Below, piece by piece: positions 1 to 7,864 of a stretch of 64,000 bases of DNA. Each line of letters begins with the position of its first letter. Position 1 is the stretch's first letter. The notes beneath the pieces are model-generated. The model was given only the letters and a program-made list of their open reading frames with translations. It was not told where the DNA came from and made no database searches. The stretch covers positions 4,607,501 to 4,671,500 of the forward strand of contig NZ_CP029008.1 in assembly GCF_024585165.1 (NCBI RefSeq), given 5' to 3'. A program made the translations under genes and the position numbers. Source of the DNA: Bradyrhizobium sp. WBOS07 (GTDB lineage: Bacteria; Pseudomonadota; Alphaproteobacteria; Rhizobiales; Xanthobacteraceae).

Positions 1-515
1 CCCTTGAGATCGTCGACGGTCTTGATCTCCTTGCGGAACCAGCCGCCCATCTGCGCACCGGTCGAGCCTGTCGGCACGCCGACGGCATTGTACTCCTTGA
101 GGAGGTCGTTGAGCATGTCCTGACCGCCGTTCCACAGCAGCCAGGAAATGTGCTGGCGCGTGTTGAGGCCGAACGGCAGCGACGTGCCGAAGGTGAACGC
201 CGGGTTCTTGCCCCAATAATAATACAGCGCGGTGTTGCCCATCTCGACGGTGCCGTTGGAGACGGCGTCGAGCACCTGCAGGCCAGGCACGAGCTCGCCG
301 GCAGCAAAGGGCTGGATCTGGAAACGATTGTCGGTGATCTCGGCTACGCGCTTGCAGAAATATTCGCAGCCGCCATAGAGCGTATCGAGTGATTTCGGCC
401 AGCTCGCGGCGAGCCGCCATTTCACCTCCGGCATCGATTGCGCGATAGCTGGCGCTGCGACTGCGCTTGCGGCAAGGCCCAGTCCGCCTGCCGTCAGGAA
501 TTTACGACGTTCCAT
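1..515 (-). CDS. TRAP transporter substrate-binding protein (DctP/TakP-like), 3' part cut by window edge
   Basis: Periplasmic receptor of a tripartite ATP-independent transporter for an organic acid. The start at 515 has a strong AGGAGG site just upstream. The first 26 residues form a Tat-type signal: an RRKFL twin-arginine motif, a hydrophobic Ala/Gly/Leu stretch, then an APAIAQ cleavage region. The mature part (VKWRLAASWPKSLDTLYGG, later ALYYYWGKNPAF) is typical of DctP proteins, and the tyrosine-rich stretch resembles the 2-oxoacid receptor TakP. About 171 of the usual roughly 360 residues are visible; the rest, and probably the membrane subunits, lie beyond base 1. The exact ligand is not readable from this part. 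Confidence 0.88.
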   Translation of the reverse strand, partial: MERRKFLTAGGLGLAASAVAAPAIAQSMPEVKWRLAASWPKSLDTLYGGCEYFCKRVAEITDNRFQIQPFAAGELVPGLQVLDAVSNGTVEMGNTALYYYWGKNPAFTFGTSLPFGLNTRQHISWLLWNGGQDMLNDLLKEYNAVGVPTGSTGAQMGGWFRKEIKTVDDLK

Positions 516-695
516 GCGTTTCCCTCCTGTGATGCCGAGTCCTCGACGAGGGATCGCGGTCTTGACGCCGCTTTCGTCTTCGTCGCTGGCCGACGTTTCC
601 TTATGTAGGTCCGAAATTCATTCCCGGATCGCAGGCAGCATGACCAAAGGGGAACCGCAAATCAAGCGCGCTTTGGTTGTGCCCTGGCAAGCCGG

Positions 696-2009
696 TCAAT
701 GCTGCGCTGCGAATGCAGTTTCCATGGCCTTGCGCGTCTTCACCGTTTCGTTGCCTGCATCGAATTCGACATCGCTCCAGCGCACCACCGCGCCATGGGC
801 GACGTCATGTTTCAGCTTCACGCGATGGGCGAGTCCGATCGGCAAGGCGCCGGCCCTCAGGCTCGCAGCCGCCGGTACCAGCTTGCCCCACACCGTATAG
901 CCCCCCTCGCCGTCGAGCATCTCGCCCGCGCGCAAATTCCGCTTGGCGACCGCCGCGACGTCGCCGCGGAAGCCGCTGGCCTGGCCGGTCGGCTCACCCC
1001 GCAGCGCGGCCGACAGCACCGAGATGTTCAGCTCGAGCCCGATCAGATGATAGGGCTTGTACATCGCAGCAAAGCGTCCGCTGGCGTCGGTCTTAAGGCC
1101 GTATTGCCGGAAGCAGTCGGCGGCATAATCGCTCGGAGCCTCCAGCACGACATAGACACCCCAGCGCAGGTCGCGGAACACCGGCCGGCCGTCGCGCTCG
1201 AGCGAGGAGACGACCTCGACCACGCCAGGTCGCTCCAGAACGCCGCCGCGCGAGCGCGGCCGCATGATGTGCGGCAGATCGTCGACGCCGCAGGGCGGAA
1301 ACAGCAGGCCGTCCGTGGGCACGTCGAGCGCGCAGGCATTGGCGATCGCGGCCATCTCGATCGCCGATTTGGTGCCGTCGAGAAACGAGTTGAACATCTG
1401 CGGGTTCATGCCGGCCGACTGCGCCTCGCCTGCGGTCAGGCCGTAATGCTGCCAAACGCCGTCAGGCGTCACGTCGTGGTAGGCCGGCAGGTATTTCGTG
1501 CCTTTGCCGGCGGCGACGACGCGGAAGCCGGTGGCGCGGGCCCAGTCGACCATCTCGGCAGTGAGCGCCGGCTGGTCGCCATAGGCGAGTGAATAGACCA
1601 CACCCGCCTTGCGCGCTTCCTCGGCGAGCAGGGGGCCCGCCAGCACGTCGGCCTCGACATTCACCATCACGACATGCTTGCCCGCGGCGATCGCGGCGCG
1701 CGCATGCTTGATGCCGGCCGCGGGATTGCCGGTCGCCTCCACCACCACGTCCATCGCACCGCCGGCAATGGCGCGCGCGCCGTCATCGGTGAACATGGTC
1801 GCGGCGATCCGCTCCGCGTCCCAGCCGACAGTGCGGCAGGCCTCGCGCGCGCGCTCGCGGTCGATGTCGACGATGACGGGCACCTCCAGCCCGGGCGTGT
1901 GCGGCACCTGCGCCAGAAACATCGAGCCGAATTTGCCCGCACCGATCAATGCGACCCGGACGGGCTTGCCGGCGGAGGCGCGGGCCTGGAGGAGGCGGAA
2001 GAGGTTCAT
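696..2009 (-). CDS. NAD(P)-binding oxidoreductase with C-terminal SAF domain (homoserine dehydrogenase-like)
   Basis: A 437-residue cytoplasmic protein. Residues 19-28 form a Rossmann dinucleotide site (VALIGAGKFG) followed by a homoserine-dehydrogenase-like fold (VVVEATGNP, GKHVVMVNVEAD). The C-terminal part from about residue 350 (VAKRNLRAGEMLDGEGGYTVWGK) has the SAF pattern seen in sialic-acid synthases and altronate dehydratases. Proteins of this kind are usually annotated as SAF-domain or Gfo/Idh/MocA-like oxidoreductases of unknown substrate. It lies on the same strand as the TRAP receptor gene, 180 bp upstream of it, so a shared role in uptake and oxidation of one compound is possible but only inferred. 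Confidence 0.8.
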   Translation of the reverse strand: MNLFRLLQARASAGKPVRVALIGAGKFGSMFLAQVPHTPGLEVPVIVDIDRERAREACRTVGWDAERIAATMFTDDGARAIAGGAMDVVVEATGNPAAGIKHARAAIAAGKHVVMVNVEADVLAGPLLAEEARKAGVVYSLAYGDQPALTAEMVDWARATGFRVVAAGKGTKYLPAYHDVTPDGVWQHYGLTAGEAQSAGMNPQMFNSFLDGTKSAIEMAAIANACALDVPTDGLLFPPCGVDDLPHIMRPRSRGGVLERPGVVEVVSSLERDGRPVFRDLRWGVYVVLEAPSDYAADCFRQYGLKTDASGRFAAMYKPYHLIGLELNISVLSAALRGEPTGQASGFRGDVAAVAKRNLRAGEMLDGEGGYTVWGKLVPAAASLRAGALPIGLAHRVKLKHDVAHGAVVRWSDVEFDAGNETVKTRKAMETAFAAQH

Positions 2010-2030
2010 GGGAATGTCCTGCTAAACTAT

Positions 2031-2173
2031 CGTGTCCCGGACGCGGTGCAGCGTGAAACGCTGCTCCGCAGAGCCGGGACCCAGGAAGACTACAGGGAAA
2101 CTAACCGGTGTGGCATGGGCCCCGGCTCTGCAGCGCGTCGTCAAGAGACGCTGCGCTGCGTCCGGGGCACGAG
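2031..2173. repeat. Long inverted repeat, family C (copy 1)
   Basis: Imperfect inverted repeat filling the gap between the oxidoreductase start and the dioxygenase stop. The outer arms read CGTGTCCCGGACGC and GCGTCCGGGGCACGAG; inner arms (GCAGAGCCGGGACC, GGCCCCGGCTCTGC) form a second stem. A sister copy lies at 59865-60008. No gene is seen inside. Confidence 0.75.
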
Positions 2174-2181
2174 ACCTCAGA

Positions 2182-2982
2182 CTACTCCGCCGCCTGCCGC
2201 GGTGCACGGGCGAGCCGCAGCAGCGCGTCGTCGTCCACCGCCTTGATCGGGGTAAAGTCGCGATGGGCGATATAGTCCGGCCGCGTCGGGGTCCGGATGT
2301 AGTTGGAGACCGCGTTCAGCGTCAGATACACGATCTTGCGCGGATAGGGCGTGATGTTGCCGGCGGAGCCGTGCACGAGATTGCCGTGGAACATCAGCAT
2401 GCCGCCGGGCTTGCCGGTCGGCGCGACGATGCCGCCCTGCTCGACGAGGCGCGTCACCGTCGCCTCGTCCAGCGTCCACAGCGGATAGGAGGTGGTGGCG
2501 AGGTCGTGCGAGGCCTCGAGATCGCCGGCGTTCTGGCTGCGCGGCACCAGCATCAGGGGGCCGTTGATCGGCATCACCTCGTCGAGGAAGATCGCGATGT
2601 TCATCGCCCGCGGCTCCGGCATGCCGTCGTCGCGCTTCCAGGTGCCGTAATCCTGGTGCCACTGCCAGACGTCGCCGGTGAAGGCTGATTTCGCGTTGAT
2701 CTTGAACTGGTGCATGTAGACGGGCTCGCCGAACAATTGTTCGACCGGCTCGATCATGCGCGGATGCGCCCCGAGGATGCCGAACGCCTCGTTGTAGAGA
2801 TGCGCGGCAAAGGCCGTGCGCGGCGCGCCGCTCTTCTCGCGCCAGACCTCCGGCCGGTTGGCATCGTAGATGCCGACCGCCTCGCGCGCCAACAGATCGA
2901 CCTCCTCTTGGGTAAACAGCTCGGGCAGGAACAGCCAGCCCTCGCGGTGGAAGAACTCCAATTGCTCCTGAGACAGTCTCAT
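2182..2982 (-). CDS. Phytanoyl-CoA dioxygenase (PhyH) family protein
   Basis: Non-haem Fe(II)/2-oxoglutarate dioxygenase of 266 residues. The metal site is visible as H109-x-D111 (WQWHQDYGTW) and the distal H204 in LVHGSAGN, with R215 placed to bind 2-oxoglutarate. The start at 2982 follows AAGGAGG at good spacing; upstream in-frame codons lie in a repeat and are rejected. The family hydroxylates varied small molecules (phytanoyl-CoA, ectoine, chlorinated or phosphonate compounds), so the substrate cannot be named. The GntR gene lies immediately upstream on the same strand. Confidence 0.88.
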   Translation of the reverse strand: MRLSQEQLEFFHREGWLFLPELFTQEEVDLLAREAVGIYDANRPEVWREKSGAPRTAFAAHLYNEAFGILGAHPRMIEPVEQLFGEPVYMHQFKINAKSAFTGDVWQWHQDYGTWKRDDGMPEPRAMNIAIFLDEVMPINGPLMLVPRSQNAGDLEASHDLATTSYPLWTLDEATVTRLVEQGGIVAPTGKPGGMLMFHGNLVHGSAGNITPYPRKIVYLTLNAVSNYIRTPTRPDYIAHRDFTPIKAVDDDALLRLARAPRQAAE

Positions 2983-3021
2983 GGGTCGTCCTCCTTGGCT
3001 TGTTATTTGTTGTCTCTCTCT

Positions 3022-3109
3022 CGTCATGGCCGGGCTTGACCCGGCCATCCACGTCTTGGCGTCACGTTCAAAAGAACGTGGATGCCCGGCTCAAGACCGG
3101 GCATGACGG
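3022..3109. repeat. Intergenic inverted repeat, family D (copy 1)
   Basis: Hairpin with outer arms CGTCATGGCCGGGCTTGA and TCAAGACCGGGCATGACGG, and an inner ACGTTC / GAACGT stem. It lies between the GntR gene stop and the dioxygenase start. Related arms occur near 50.9-51.0 kb. Confidence 0.7.
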
Positions 3110-3119
3110 AGCGGTGCCA

Positions 3120-3797
3120 CTACGCCGCCGCCTCGTCGCTCGCCCTCAACCTCTCCTCGGTCATCCGCCCCGCCGTTTGCGCATGCGCCAGCGCGGCGCG
3201 TTCGGCCGCGCTCGCATCGCCTGCGAGAATATGCCCGGCGATGCCGGCGTGCTCGGCCCAGGCGCTGCCGCGATAGTCGAGCTCCGACAGCACCGTCGCC
3301 ATCGAGCGGCGCATATGCGGCCATTGCGGCGCGATCGTCGCCTCGATCACGGGATTGCCGGCGAGCTGATAGATCGCGCGGTGAAAATCGACGTCGAGCA
3401 CGATGAGTTCGGCCAGGGGCGTCGCGCTGTCGATGCGGCCTCCGGCGGCCAGCGCCGCTTCCAACCGCGCGCGGCCGGCCGCGTCGGATCCCGCGCGTCG
3501 TGCCGCGAGCCGGGCCGCCAGCGCATCGATCGCGCCGCGCACCTCGTAGAGCTGGCGGATGCGTGCAGGGTCGAGCTGGGTGACCTCGAAGCCGCGCTTG
3601 CCGCTCTCGGCGACGAGGCCCTGCCGGTGCAAGAGATGCAGCGCGTGCGACACCGGCTGGCGCGACACGCCGAGCTTGTCGGCGAGCTCGTTCTGGCGGA
3701 TCCGTCGGCCGGGCTCGAGCGTCCCGTCGGAGATCGCCTCCAGGATGCGCGCATAGACTTGGTCGATCAGGTTCGGGAGCGGGTCGAGAGGGATCAC
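3120..3797 (-). CDS. GntR-family transcriptional regulator, FadR/FCD subfamily
   Basis: DNA-binding repressor or activator of 225 residues. An N-terminal winged helix-turn-helix (LIDQVYARILEAI, then QNELADKLGVSRQPVSHAL) is followed by an all-helical FCD effector domain. The GTG at 3797 is preferred: GGAG lies 8 nt upstream and the protein then begins directly before the winged helix. A TTG at 3818 in the same frame is the alternative. A perfect 20-bp palindrome lies about 25 bp before the GTG (see 3823-3842), which suggests autoregulation. The dioxygenase gene downstream is the obvious candidate target. Confidence 0.87.
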   Translation of the reverse strand: MIPLDPLPNLIDQVYARILEAISDGTLEPGRRIRQNELADKLGVSRQPVSHALHLLHRQGLVAESGKRGFEVTQLDPARIRQLYEVRGAIDALAARLAARRAGSDAAGRARLEAALAAGGRIDSATPLAELIVLDVDFHRAIYQLAGNPVIEATIAPQWPHMRRSMATVLSELDYRGSAWAEHAGIAGHILAGDASAAERAALAHAQTAGRMTEERLRASDEAAA

Positions 3798-3822
3798 GCC
3801 GGCAGCTCCGAAAGGCAAAAGG

Positions 3823-3842
3823 GAATACGGAATTCCGTATTC
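3823..3842. promoter_or_regulatory. Perfect 20-bp palindrome, likely GntR (FCD) operator
   Basis: GAATACGG-AATT-CCGTATTC is exactly self-complementary over 20 bases. AT-rich ends with a central GGAATTCC are common in FCD-type GntR operators. It lies directly upstream of the regulator gene, where a bound repressor would block transcription. Confidence 0.75.
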
Positions 3843-3981
3843 GAAGGTATGCTCCGACAGGTGGGCCCGTCAAGCGGTATCGGAGGGTGACGCAACGCCC
3901 TGTCGGGCACTGGCTAAGCCTTTGATATCTCTAGGCCCGTCTACTGTGCATGGGGTTGTTTTCGCGAAATCGCGTTCGGCC

Positions 3982-4839
3982 TCAGCCCTCCAGCACCTCG
4001 ACCCCCAGCGCAGCGAGCCGCTCCGCATCAGCCAGGGCCTCGATCCCGGCAATACGGTCGTTCTTGAATGTCACGCGCACCGCGATGCGCAGCTGCCCGC
4101 CGAGGATGACGGCAACGCCGATCTCGCCGTCGACCAGCGCGGTCCGCGCCGCCTTGGCACGGCCTTTATAGAGCTGCGCGACCGCATCCGCGCCGCGGAT
4201 CTCAGCCAGCGTGCCGAGCCGCATCGCGGCCTCGTCGGCGCGGAAGACGACGTCGGGATCGAGCACGGCCAGCAGCCCTTCGAAATCGCCCTCGCGCGAT
4301 GCCTTGAGGAAGGCATCGACGATTGTGCGCTGGCGTGACAGGTCGGTCTCGGGCACCGGCGCGCCCTGCACGCGCCGCCGCGCCCGGCTCGCGAGCTGCC
4401 GCGACGCCTCGACCGAACGGCCCACGATCGGCGCGATCTCCTCGAACGGCACGGCGAACATGTCGTGCAGCACGAAGGCGAGCCGCTCCGCAGGCTGCAG
4501 CGTTTCCAGCACCACGAGCAGCGCCGCGCCGACGGAGTCGGCCATCTCGGCCTCGCGCAGCGGCGTCTCGTCGGCCGTCTCCGGCACATGCGGGCCCATC
4601 GGCTCTTCCTTGCGCGATTTCCGTGCGCGCAGCATGTCGAGGCAGATGCGCGCGACCACGGTGGTCAGCCAGCCGCGCAGATTCGCGATATCGGACATGT
4701 CGTAGCGGCTGACCCGCAGCCAGGCCTCCTGCACGGCATCGTCGACCTCGGCGCGGGAGCCCAGCATCCGGTAGGCGACCGCGCGCAAATGGTCCCTGCT
4801 GGCCTCGAACTGTTCAGTGAGAAGATTTTGCTCGGTCAT
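3982..4839 (-). CDS. ECF sigma factor of the ECF41 type with fused SnoaL-like domain
   Basis: Alternative RNA polymerase sigma factor of 285 residues. Region 2 covers about residues 10-75 (AVAYRMLGSRAEVDDAVQEAW, WLTTVVARICLDMLRAR). Region 4 covers about 110-165 (LAFVLHDMFAVPFEEIAPIVGRS). A SnoaL-like domain of about 105 residues follows (FLKASREGDFEGLLAVLDPDVVF). In ECF41 this C-terminal domain replaces a separate anti-sigma factor. The divergent neighbour is an AhpD-like protein, the usual ECF41 partner. The family's C-terminal NPDKL-type motif is here only ADAERL, so control by the domain may differ. Confidence 0.87.
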   Translation of the reverse strand: MTEQNLLTEQFEASRDHLRAVAYRMLGSRAEVDDAVQEAWLRVSRYDMSDIANLRGWLTTVVARICLDMLRARKSRKEEPMGPHVPETADETPLREAEMADSVGAALLVVLETLQPAERLAFVLHDMFAVPFEEIAPIVGRSVEASRQLASRARRRVQGAPVPETDLSRQRTIVDAFLKASREGDFEGLLAVLDPDVVFRADEAAMRLGTLAEIRGADAVAQLYKGRAKAARTALVDGEIGVAVILGGQLRIAVRVTFKNDRIAGIEALADAERLAALGVEVLEG

Positions 4840-4840
4840 C

Positions 4841-4867
4841 GGTCACATTCCCTCGTCGCGATCCGTC
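4841..4867 (+). promoter_or_regulatory. ECF41-type promoter for the AhpD-like gene
   Basis: GGTCACA (4841-4847), 16 bases, then CGTC (4864-4867). The reported ECF41 target promoter is TGTCACA about 16 bp from CGTC, so only the first base differs. It points towards the AhpD-like gene and lies just before the sigma factor start, as expected for this sigma group's single conserved target. Confidence 0.65.
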
Positions 4868-4935
4868 ATGCCCATGACGAAGCCGATCCGGCCGGTGTGA
4901 CCGGAACCTTCGAAATTCGAGCGATGGAGACGAAC

Positions 4936-5394
4936 ATGATGCACGCCCGCATGAATCACCCCGTCATGGTCCTGCCCGAGGCCATGAACCTCCTGCAGTC
5001 CCTCGGCAGCCTGACCAAGCAGGGCCTGCCGGAAAAGCTTCTGGAACTGGTGCACCTGCGCGCCAGCCAGATCAACGGTTGCAGCGTCTGTGTCGACATG
5101 CATCCCAAGATCGCCCGCAAGCTGGGTGAGACCGACGAGCGCCTGTTCGCCGTGTCTGCCTGGCGCGAGGCGCCCTATTTCACCGACGCCGAGCGCGCCG
5201 CGCTGGCGCTGACCGAGGCCGTCACCCGTCTCGCCGATCGCGAGGATCCGGTGCCGGATGCGGTCTGGAGCGAGGCCGACAAGCATTACGACGAACGCGA
5301 GCTCGCCACGCTGATCCTGTCGATCGCAACCATCAACGTCTGGAACCGGCTGAACGCAACGGTCAAGATGCCGGTTGGCGGGTGGAAAGCGTGA
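4936..5394 (+). CDS. Carboxymuconolactone decarboxylase / AhpD-like family protein
   Basis: Small alpha-helical protein of 152 residues with the AhpD core motif C49-S-V-C52-x3-H56 (QINGCSVCVDMHPK), the redox-active cysteine pair of alkylhydroperoxidase-like proteins. The start at 4936 has GGAGA 6 bases upstream; an ATG at 4924 is possible but has no such site. The gene is divergent from an ECF41-type sigma factor and carries a matching promoter. That arrangement is conserved for ECF41 systems and suggests a sigma-controlled oxidative or electrophile response. The actual substrate is unknown. Confidence 0.85.
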   Translation: MMHARMNHPVMVLPEAMNLLQSLGSLTKQGLPEKLLELVHLRASQINGCSVCVDMHPKIARKLGETDERLFAVSAWREAPYFTDAERAALALTEAVTRLADREDPVPDAVWSEADKHYDERELATLILSIATINVWNRLNATVKMPVGGWKA

Positions 5395-5400
5395 ATTGCC

Positions 5401-5430
5401 GCGCCCTCTTCCCCGGTGGGGAGAGGGCGC
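5401..5430. terminator. Strong hairpin between convergent genes
   Basis: GCGCCCTCT and AGAGGGCGC arms enclose an inner CCCC-GGT-GGGG stem. It sits between the stop of the AhpD-like gene and the stop of the convergent hydrolase gene, so it could end transcription from both sides. No T-run follows. Confidence 0.6.
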
Positions 5431-6243
5431 CTACTCCGCCAAGAACCGGTTCACCACGTCGCCGAACTCCAGCGGCGCCTGCTCGAACATCCAATGGCCG
5501 GCGTTCGGAATCACCACCGTCTCAGCTCCCGCGATATGCGCGGCCAGTACGCGCCACAACACCGACAGGCTCCCTGTCGTGGCGCCGCCGCCGATCAGCA
5601 GCGTCGGCGTCCGGATCGCCTGCGCGTCTGCGAGCGTGTAGGGCCGACGCTGCTCGTTGATCTGGCCGAGCAAGGTCAGCGCGTTGTCGCGCAGCTGCTG
5701 CTTCGCCGCCGCCGGCACCCGCCGCCAGGCGCCGTCGCCTTCAATGCCCTCGTAGAAATTCTGCAGCGCGCCCTCGATGTCGCCGGCGCGGATCATCTCG
5801 ACCGAGCGCGCGGTGCGCGCCGCCAGCGGCGGATGCGCAGGCGTGCCTTCGGGCACCAGCAGGCTGGCGTCGAGATCGCCACCGGGCTCGGCCAGCACCA
5901 GCTTTCGCAGCAGATCCGGCCGCGCCTGCGCCACGCGGAACGCGATGTGGCCGCCGCGCGAGTGGCCCATCAAATCGACCGGCCCGGGCTTCACCTGCTC
6001 GATGAAGGCGATGGTGTCCGAAACGTGCTGCGCCATCTTGTAGTCGTCGCCGACGGCGTCCCAATGCTCGGGGAAGAAATGCCGCAGGCTGACCGCGATC
6101 ACGCGACGGGTCTTCGACAGCGGACCGAGCACCGCATACCAGGTGCGGAAATCTCCGAGCGTGCCGTGCACGCAGACCAGCGGCGGGCCGCTTCCGACCT
6201 CAAGATAGGCCATGTCGTAATCGTTGACGCGGAATGTCTGCAT
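5431..6243 (-). CDS. Alpha/beta hydrolase (tandem paralogue 2)
   Basis: Hydrolase of 270 residues. The oxyanion region is VCVHGTLGDFRTW (about 23-35) and the nucleophile elbow is GHSRGGH with Ser95. The catalytic histidine is likely in NAGHWMFEQ near residue 250. It is closely similar to the neighbouring hydrolase at 6246-7064, starting 2 bp after that gene's stop, so the two form an operon born by duplication. Ester, lactone or C-C bond hydrolysis are all possible; no substrate is evident. Confidence 0.86.
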   Translation of the reverse strand: MQTFRVNDYDMAYLEVGSGPPLVCVHGTLGDFRTWYAVLGPLSKTRRVIAVSLRHFFPEHWDAVGDDYKMAQHVSDTIAFIEQVKPGPVDLMGHSRGGHIAFRVAQARPDLLRKLVLAEPGGDLDASLLVPEGTPAHPPLAARTARSVEMIRAGDIEGALQNFYEGIEGDGAWRRVPAAAKQQLRDNALTLLGQINEQRRPYTLADAQAIRTPTLLIGGGATTGSLSVLWRVLAAHIAGAETVVIPNAGHWMFEQAPLEFGDVVNRFLAE

Positions 6244-6245
6244 GA

Positions 6246-7064
6246 TCAGCTCGCCAGAAAATCCAGCACCACTTCGGAATATCTCTGCGGCGCCTGCTCG
6301 AACATCGGATGTGTCGCGTTCGGGATGACCGCCGTCTTGGAATAGGGCACATGCGCGGCCAGCGCACGCAGCACTTTCGGCAGCAGGCCCTTGGTCCGCG
6401 CGCCCAGGACGAACAGCGTCGGCATCTTGATGGACTCCGCATCCGCCTTCGAGAACGGCGGACGATTGTCGCGGACCTGCCCGATCAATGTATAGGCGTT
6501 GTCGCGAAGGTTCTGCTTCACCATCGCCGGCAGCCGCGGCCACGTGCCGGCGCCTTCCAGCGTGTCGACGAAGACGGCGAGCCCGCCGTCGACATCGCCC
6601 GCTGCGATCTTCTCGGCCGAGGCCGTGAAGCGCGCCAGCAGCGGCGAGGGGCCGCCGACGTAATCGGGATCGAGGCTGGCATCGAGCTCGCCGCCGGGCT
6701 CCGCCAGGACGAGCCGTCGCAGCAGATCGGGGCGCTGCTGCGCGACGCGAAAGCAGATGTGCCCGCCGCGGGAATGGCCCATCAGGTCGACGGGACCAAG
6801 GTCGAGCTTCTCGATGAAGGCGATGACGTCCTGGACATGCTGGGCGATCGAATAGGTGTCACTGAGGCCGTCCCAGCGGTCGGGAAAGAAATGCCGCAGG
6901 CTGACCGCGATGGCCCGGCGCTGCTGCGTCAGCGGTCCGAGCACGCAGCCCCAGACCCGGAAGTCGTTGAGCGAGCCGTGCACGCAGACCAGCGGCGGCC
7001 GGCCCTTGTCGTCCCCCACGTCGAGATAGGGCATGTCGTAACCGTTGACGTGGAGGCTTTGCAT
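6246..7064 (-). CDS. Alpha/beta hydrolase (tandem paralogue 1)
   Basis: Hydrolase of 272 residues, first gene of the pair. HGSLNDFRVWG forms the oxyanion region, GHSRGGH holds Ser98, and NATHPMFEQ near the C-terminus replaces the NAGHWMFEQ of its sister. The ATG at 7064 aligns with the sister start (MQSLHVNGYDM versus MQTFRVNDYDM). An upstream in-frame TTG at 7136 is not preferred. The ribosome site is weak. The divergent neighbour is the DNA methyltransferase-like gene at 7202. Confidence 0.86.
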   Translation of the reverse strand: MQSLHVNGYDMPYLDVGDDKGRPPLVCVHGSLNDFRVWGCVLGPLTQQRRAIAVSLRHFFPDRWDGLSDTYSIAQHVQDVIAFIEKLDLGPVDLMGHSRGGHICFRVAQQRPDLLRRLVLAEPGGELDASLDPDYVGGPSPLLARFTASAEKIAAGDVDGGLAVFVDTLEGAGTWPRLPAMVKQNLRDNAYTLIGQVRDNRPPFSKADAESIKMPTLFVLGARTKGLLPKVLRALAAHVPYSKTAVIPNATHPMFEQAPQRYSEVVLDFLAS

Positions 7065-7201
7065 GCGGGACTCGCGAGGCAGGCGGAACTCCTGTGCAAG
7101 ATTCCCGGAAACCGGGTGGATCGCAACTATTTCCAAGCCTAGATTTGGGCCGAGATCACGATGGGGGCATGCGACGAGGACGCAAGCTCAGGAATCAAGC
7201 C

Positions 7202-7744
7202 ATGACCGACCAGCATTTCGCCCTGTTCGACACCCGGATCGGCCTTTGCGCCATCGCCTGGGGCCCGCGCGGCATCAACGGCACGCAATTGCCGATGGGT
7301 GGCGAAGAGAAGATCCGCACCCGTATCAGCCAGCGCCACGCCGAGGCCACGGAGACCGAGCCGACCGCGGAGGTGCAGCAGGCGATCGACCGCATCACAA
7401 GACTGCTCGCGGGCGAGCCGGATGACCTCACCGACATTGCCCTCGATCTCGACGGAGTGCCCGAGTTCAACCGCGGCGTCTATGAGATCGCCCGCGCGAT
7501 TCCGCCGGGCAAGACCATCACCTATGGCGATATCGCCAAGCAGCTCGGCGGCGTTCAGCTGTCGCGCGATGTCGGCCAGGCGCTCGGCCGCAATCCGTGC
7601 CCGATCGTGGTGCCCTGCCATCGCGTGCTCGCCGCCGGCAACAAGCCCGGAGGCTTCTCGGCCAATGGCGGCGTGGTGACCAAGCTGAAGATGCTCGAGA
7701 TCGAAGGCGCGCTGGTGAACCACACGCCGAGTTTGTTTGATTGA
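7202..7744 (+). CDS. ogt: Methylated-DNA--[protein]-cysteine S-methyltransferase
   Basis: Suicide DNA-repair protein of 180 residues that moves an alkyl group from O6-alkylguanine to its own cysteine. The active site PCHRV is at residues 138-142 with Cys139, preceded by the DNA-binding helix-turn-helix region (ITYGDIAKQLGG, VGQALGRNPCPIVVPCH) and followed by GGFSANGG. The N-terminal domain is short, as in Ogt-type proteins. The ATG at 7202 is chosen because upstream sequence in the frame is not family-like. Confidence 0.93.
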   Translation: MTDQHFALFDTRIGLCAIAWGPRGINGTQLPMGGEEKIRTRISQRHAEATETEPTAEVQQAIDRITRLLAGEPDDLTDIALDLDGVPEFNRGVYEIARAIPPGKTITYGDIAKQLGGVQLSRDVGQALGRNPCPIVVPCHRVLAAGNKPGGFSANGGVVTKLKMLEIEGALVNHTPSLFD

Positions 7745-7761
7745 GACGGCTTGCACTGACT

Positions 7762-7855
7762 TCGTAGGGTGGGCAAAGCGGAGCGTGCCCACCGAACCTA
7801 TCGTCACATGGACAGGTGGTGGGCACGGCGCTTCGCGCCTTTGCCCACTCTACGA
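7762..7855. repeat. Inverted repeat family A, copy 1
   Basis: Outer arms TCGTAGGGTGGGCAAAG and CTTTGCCCAC-TCTACGA, with inner GTGCCCACC / GGTGGGCAC arms. It lies between the converging ogt and acyl-CoA ligase genes. Other copies: 19357-19456 (same subtype), and 16607-16723 and 17987-18077 (variant B with GGGTTAG / CTAACCC stems). Confidence 0.85.
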
Positions 7856-7864
7856 GATCGCGGG

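Noticed and set aside
7085..7110. GGAAC at the divergent hydrolase/ogt promoter region
   Set aside because: No CGTT-like box at 16 or 17 bases; CGGA is found instead.
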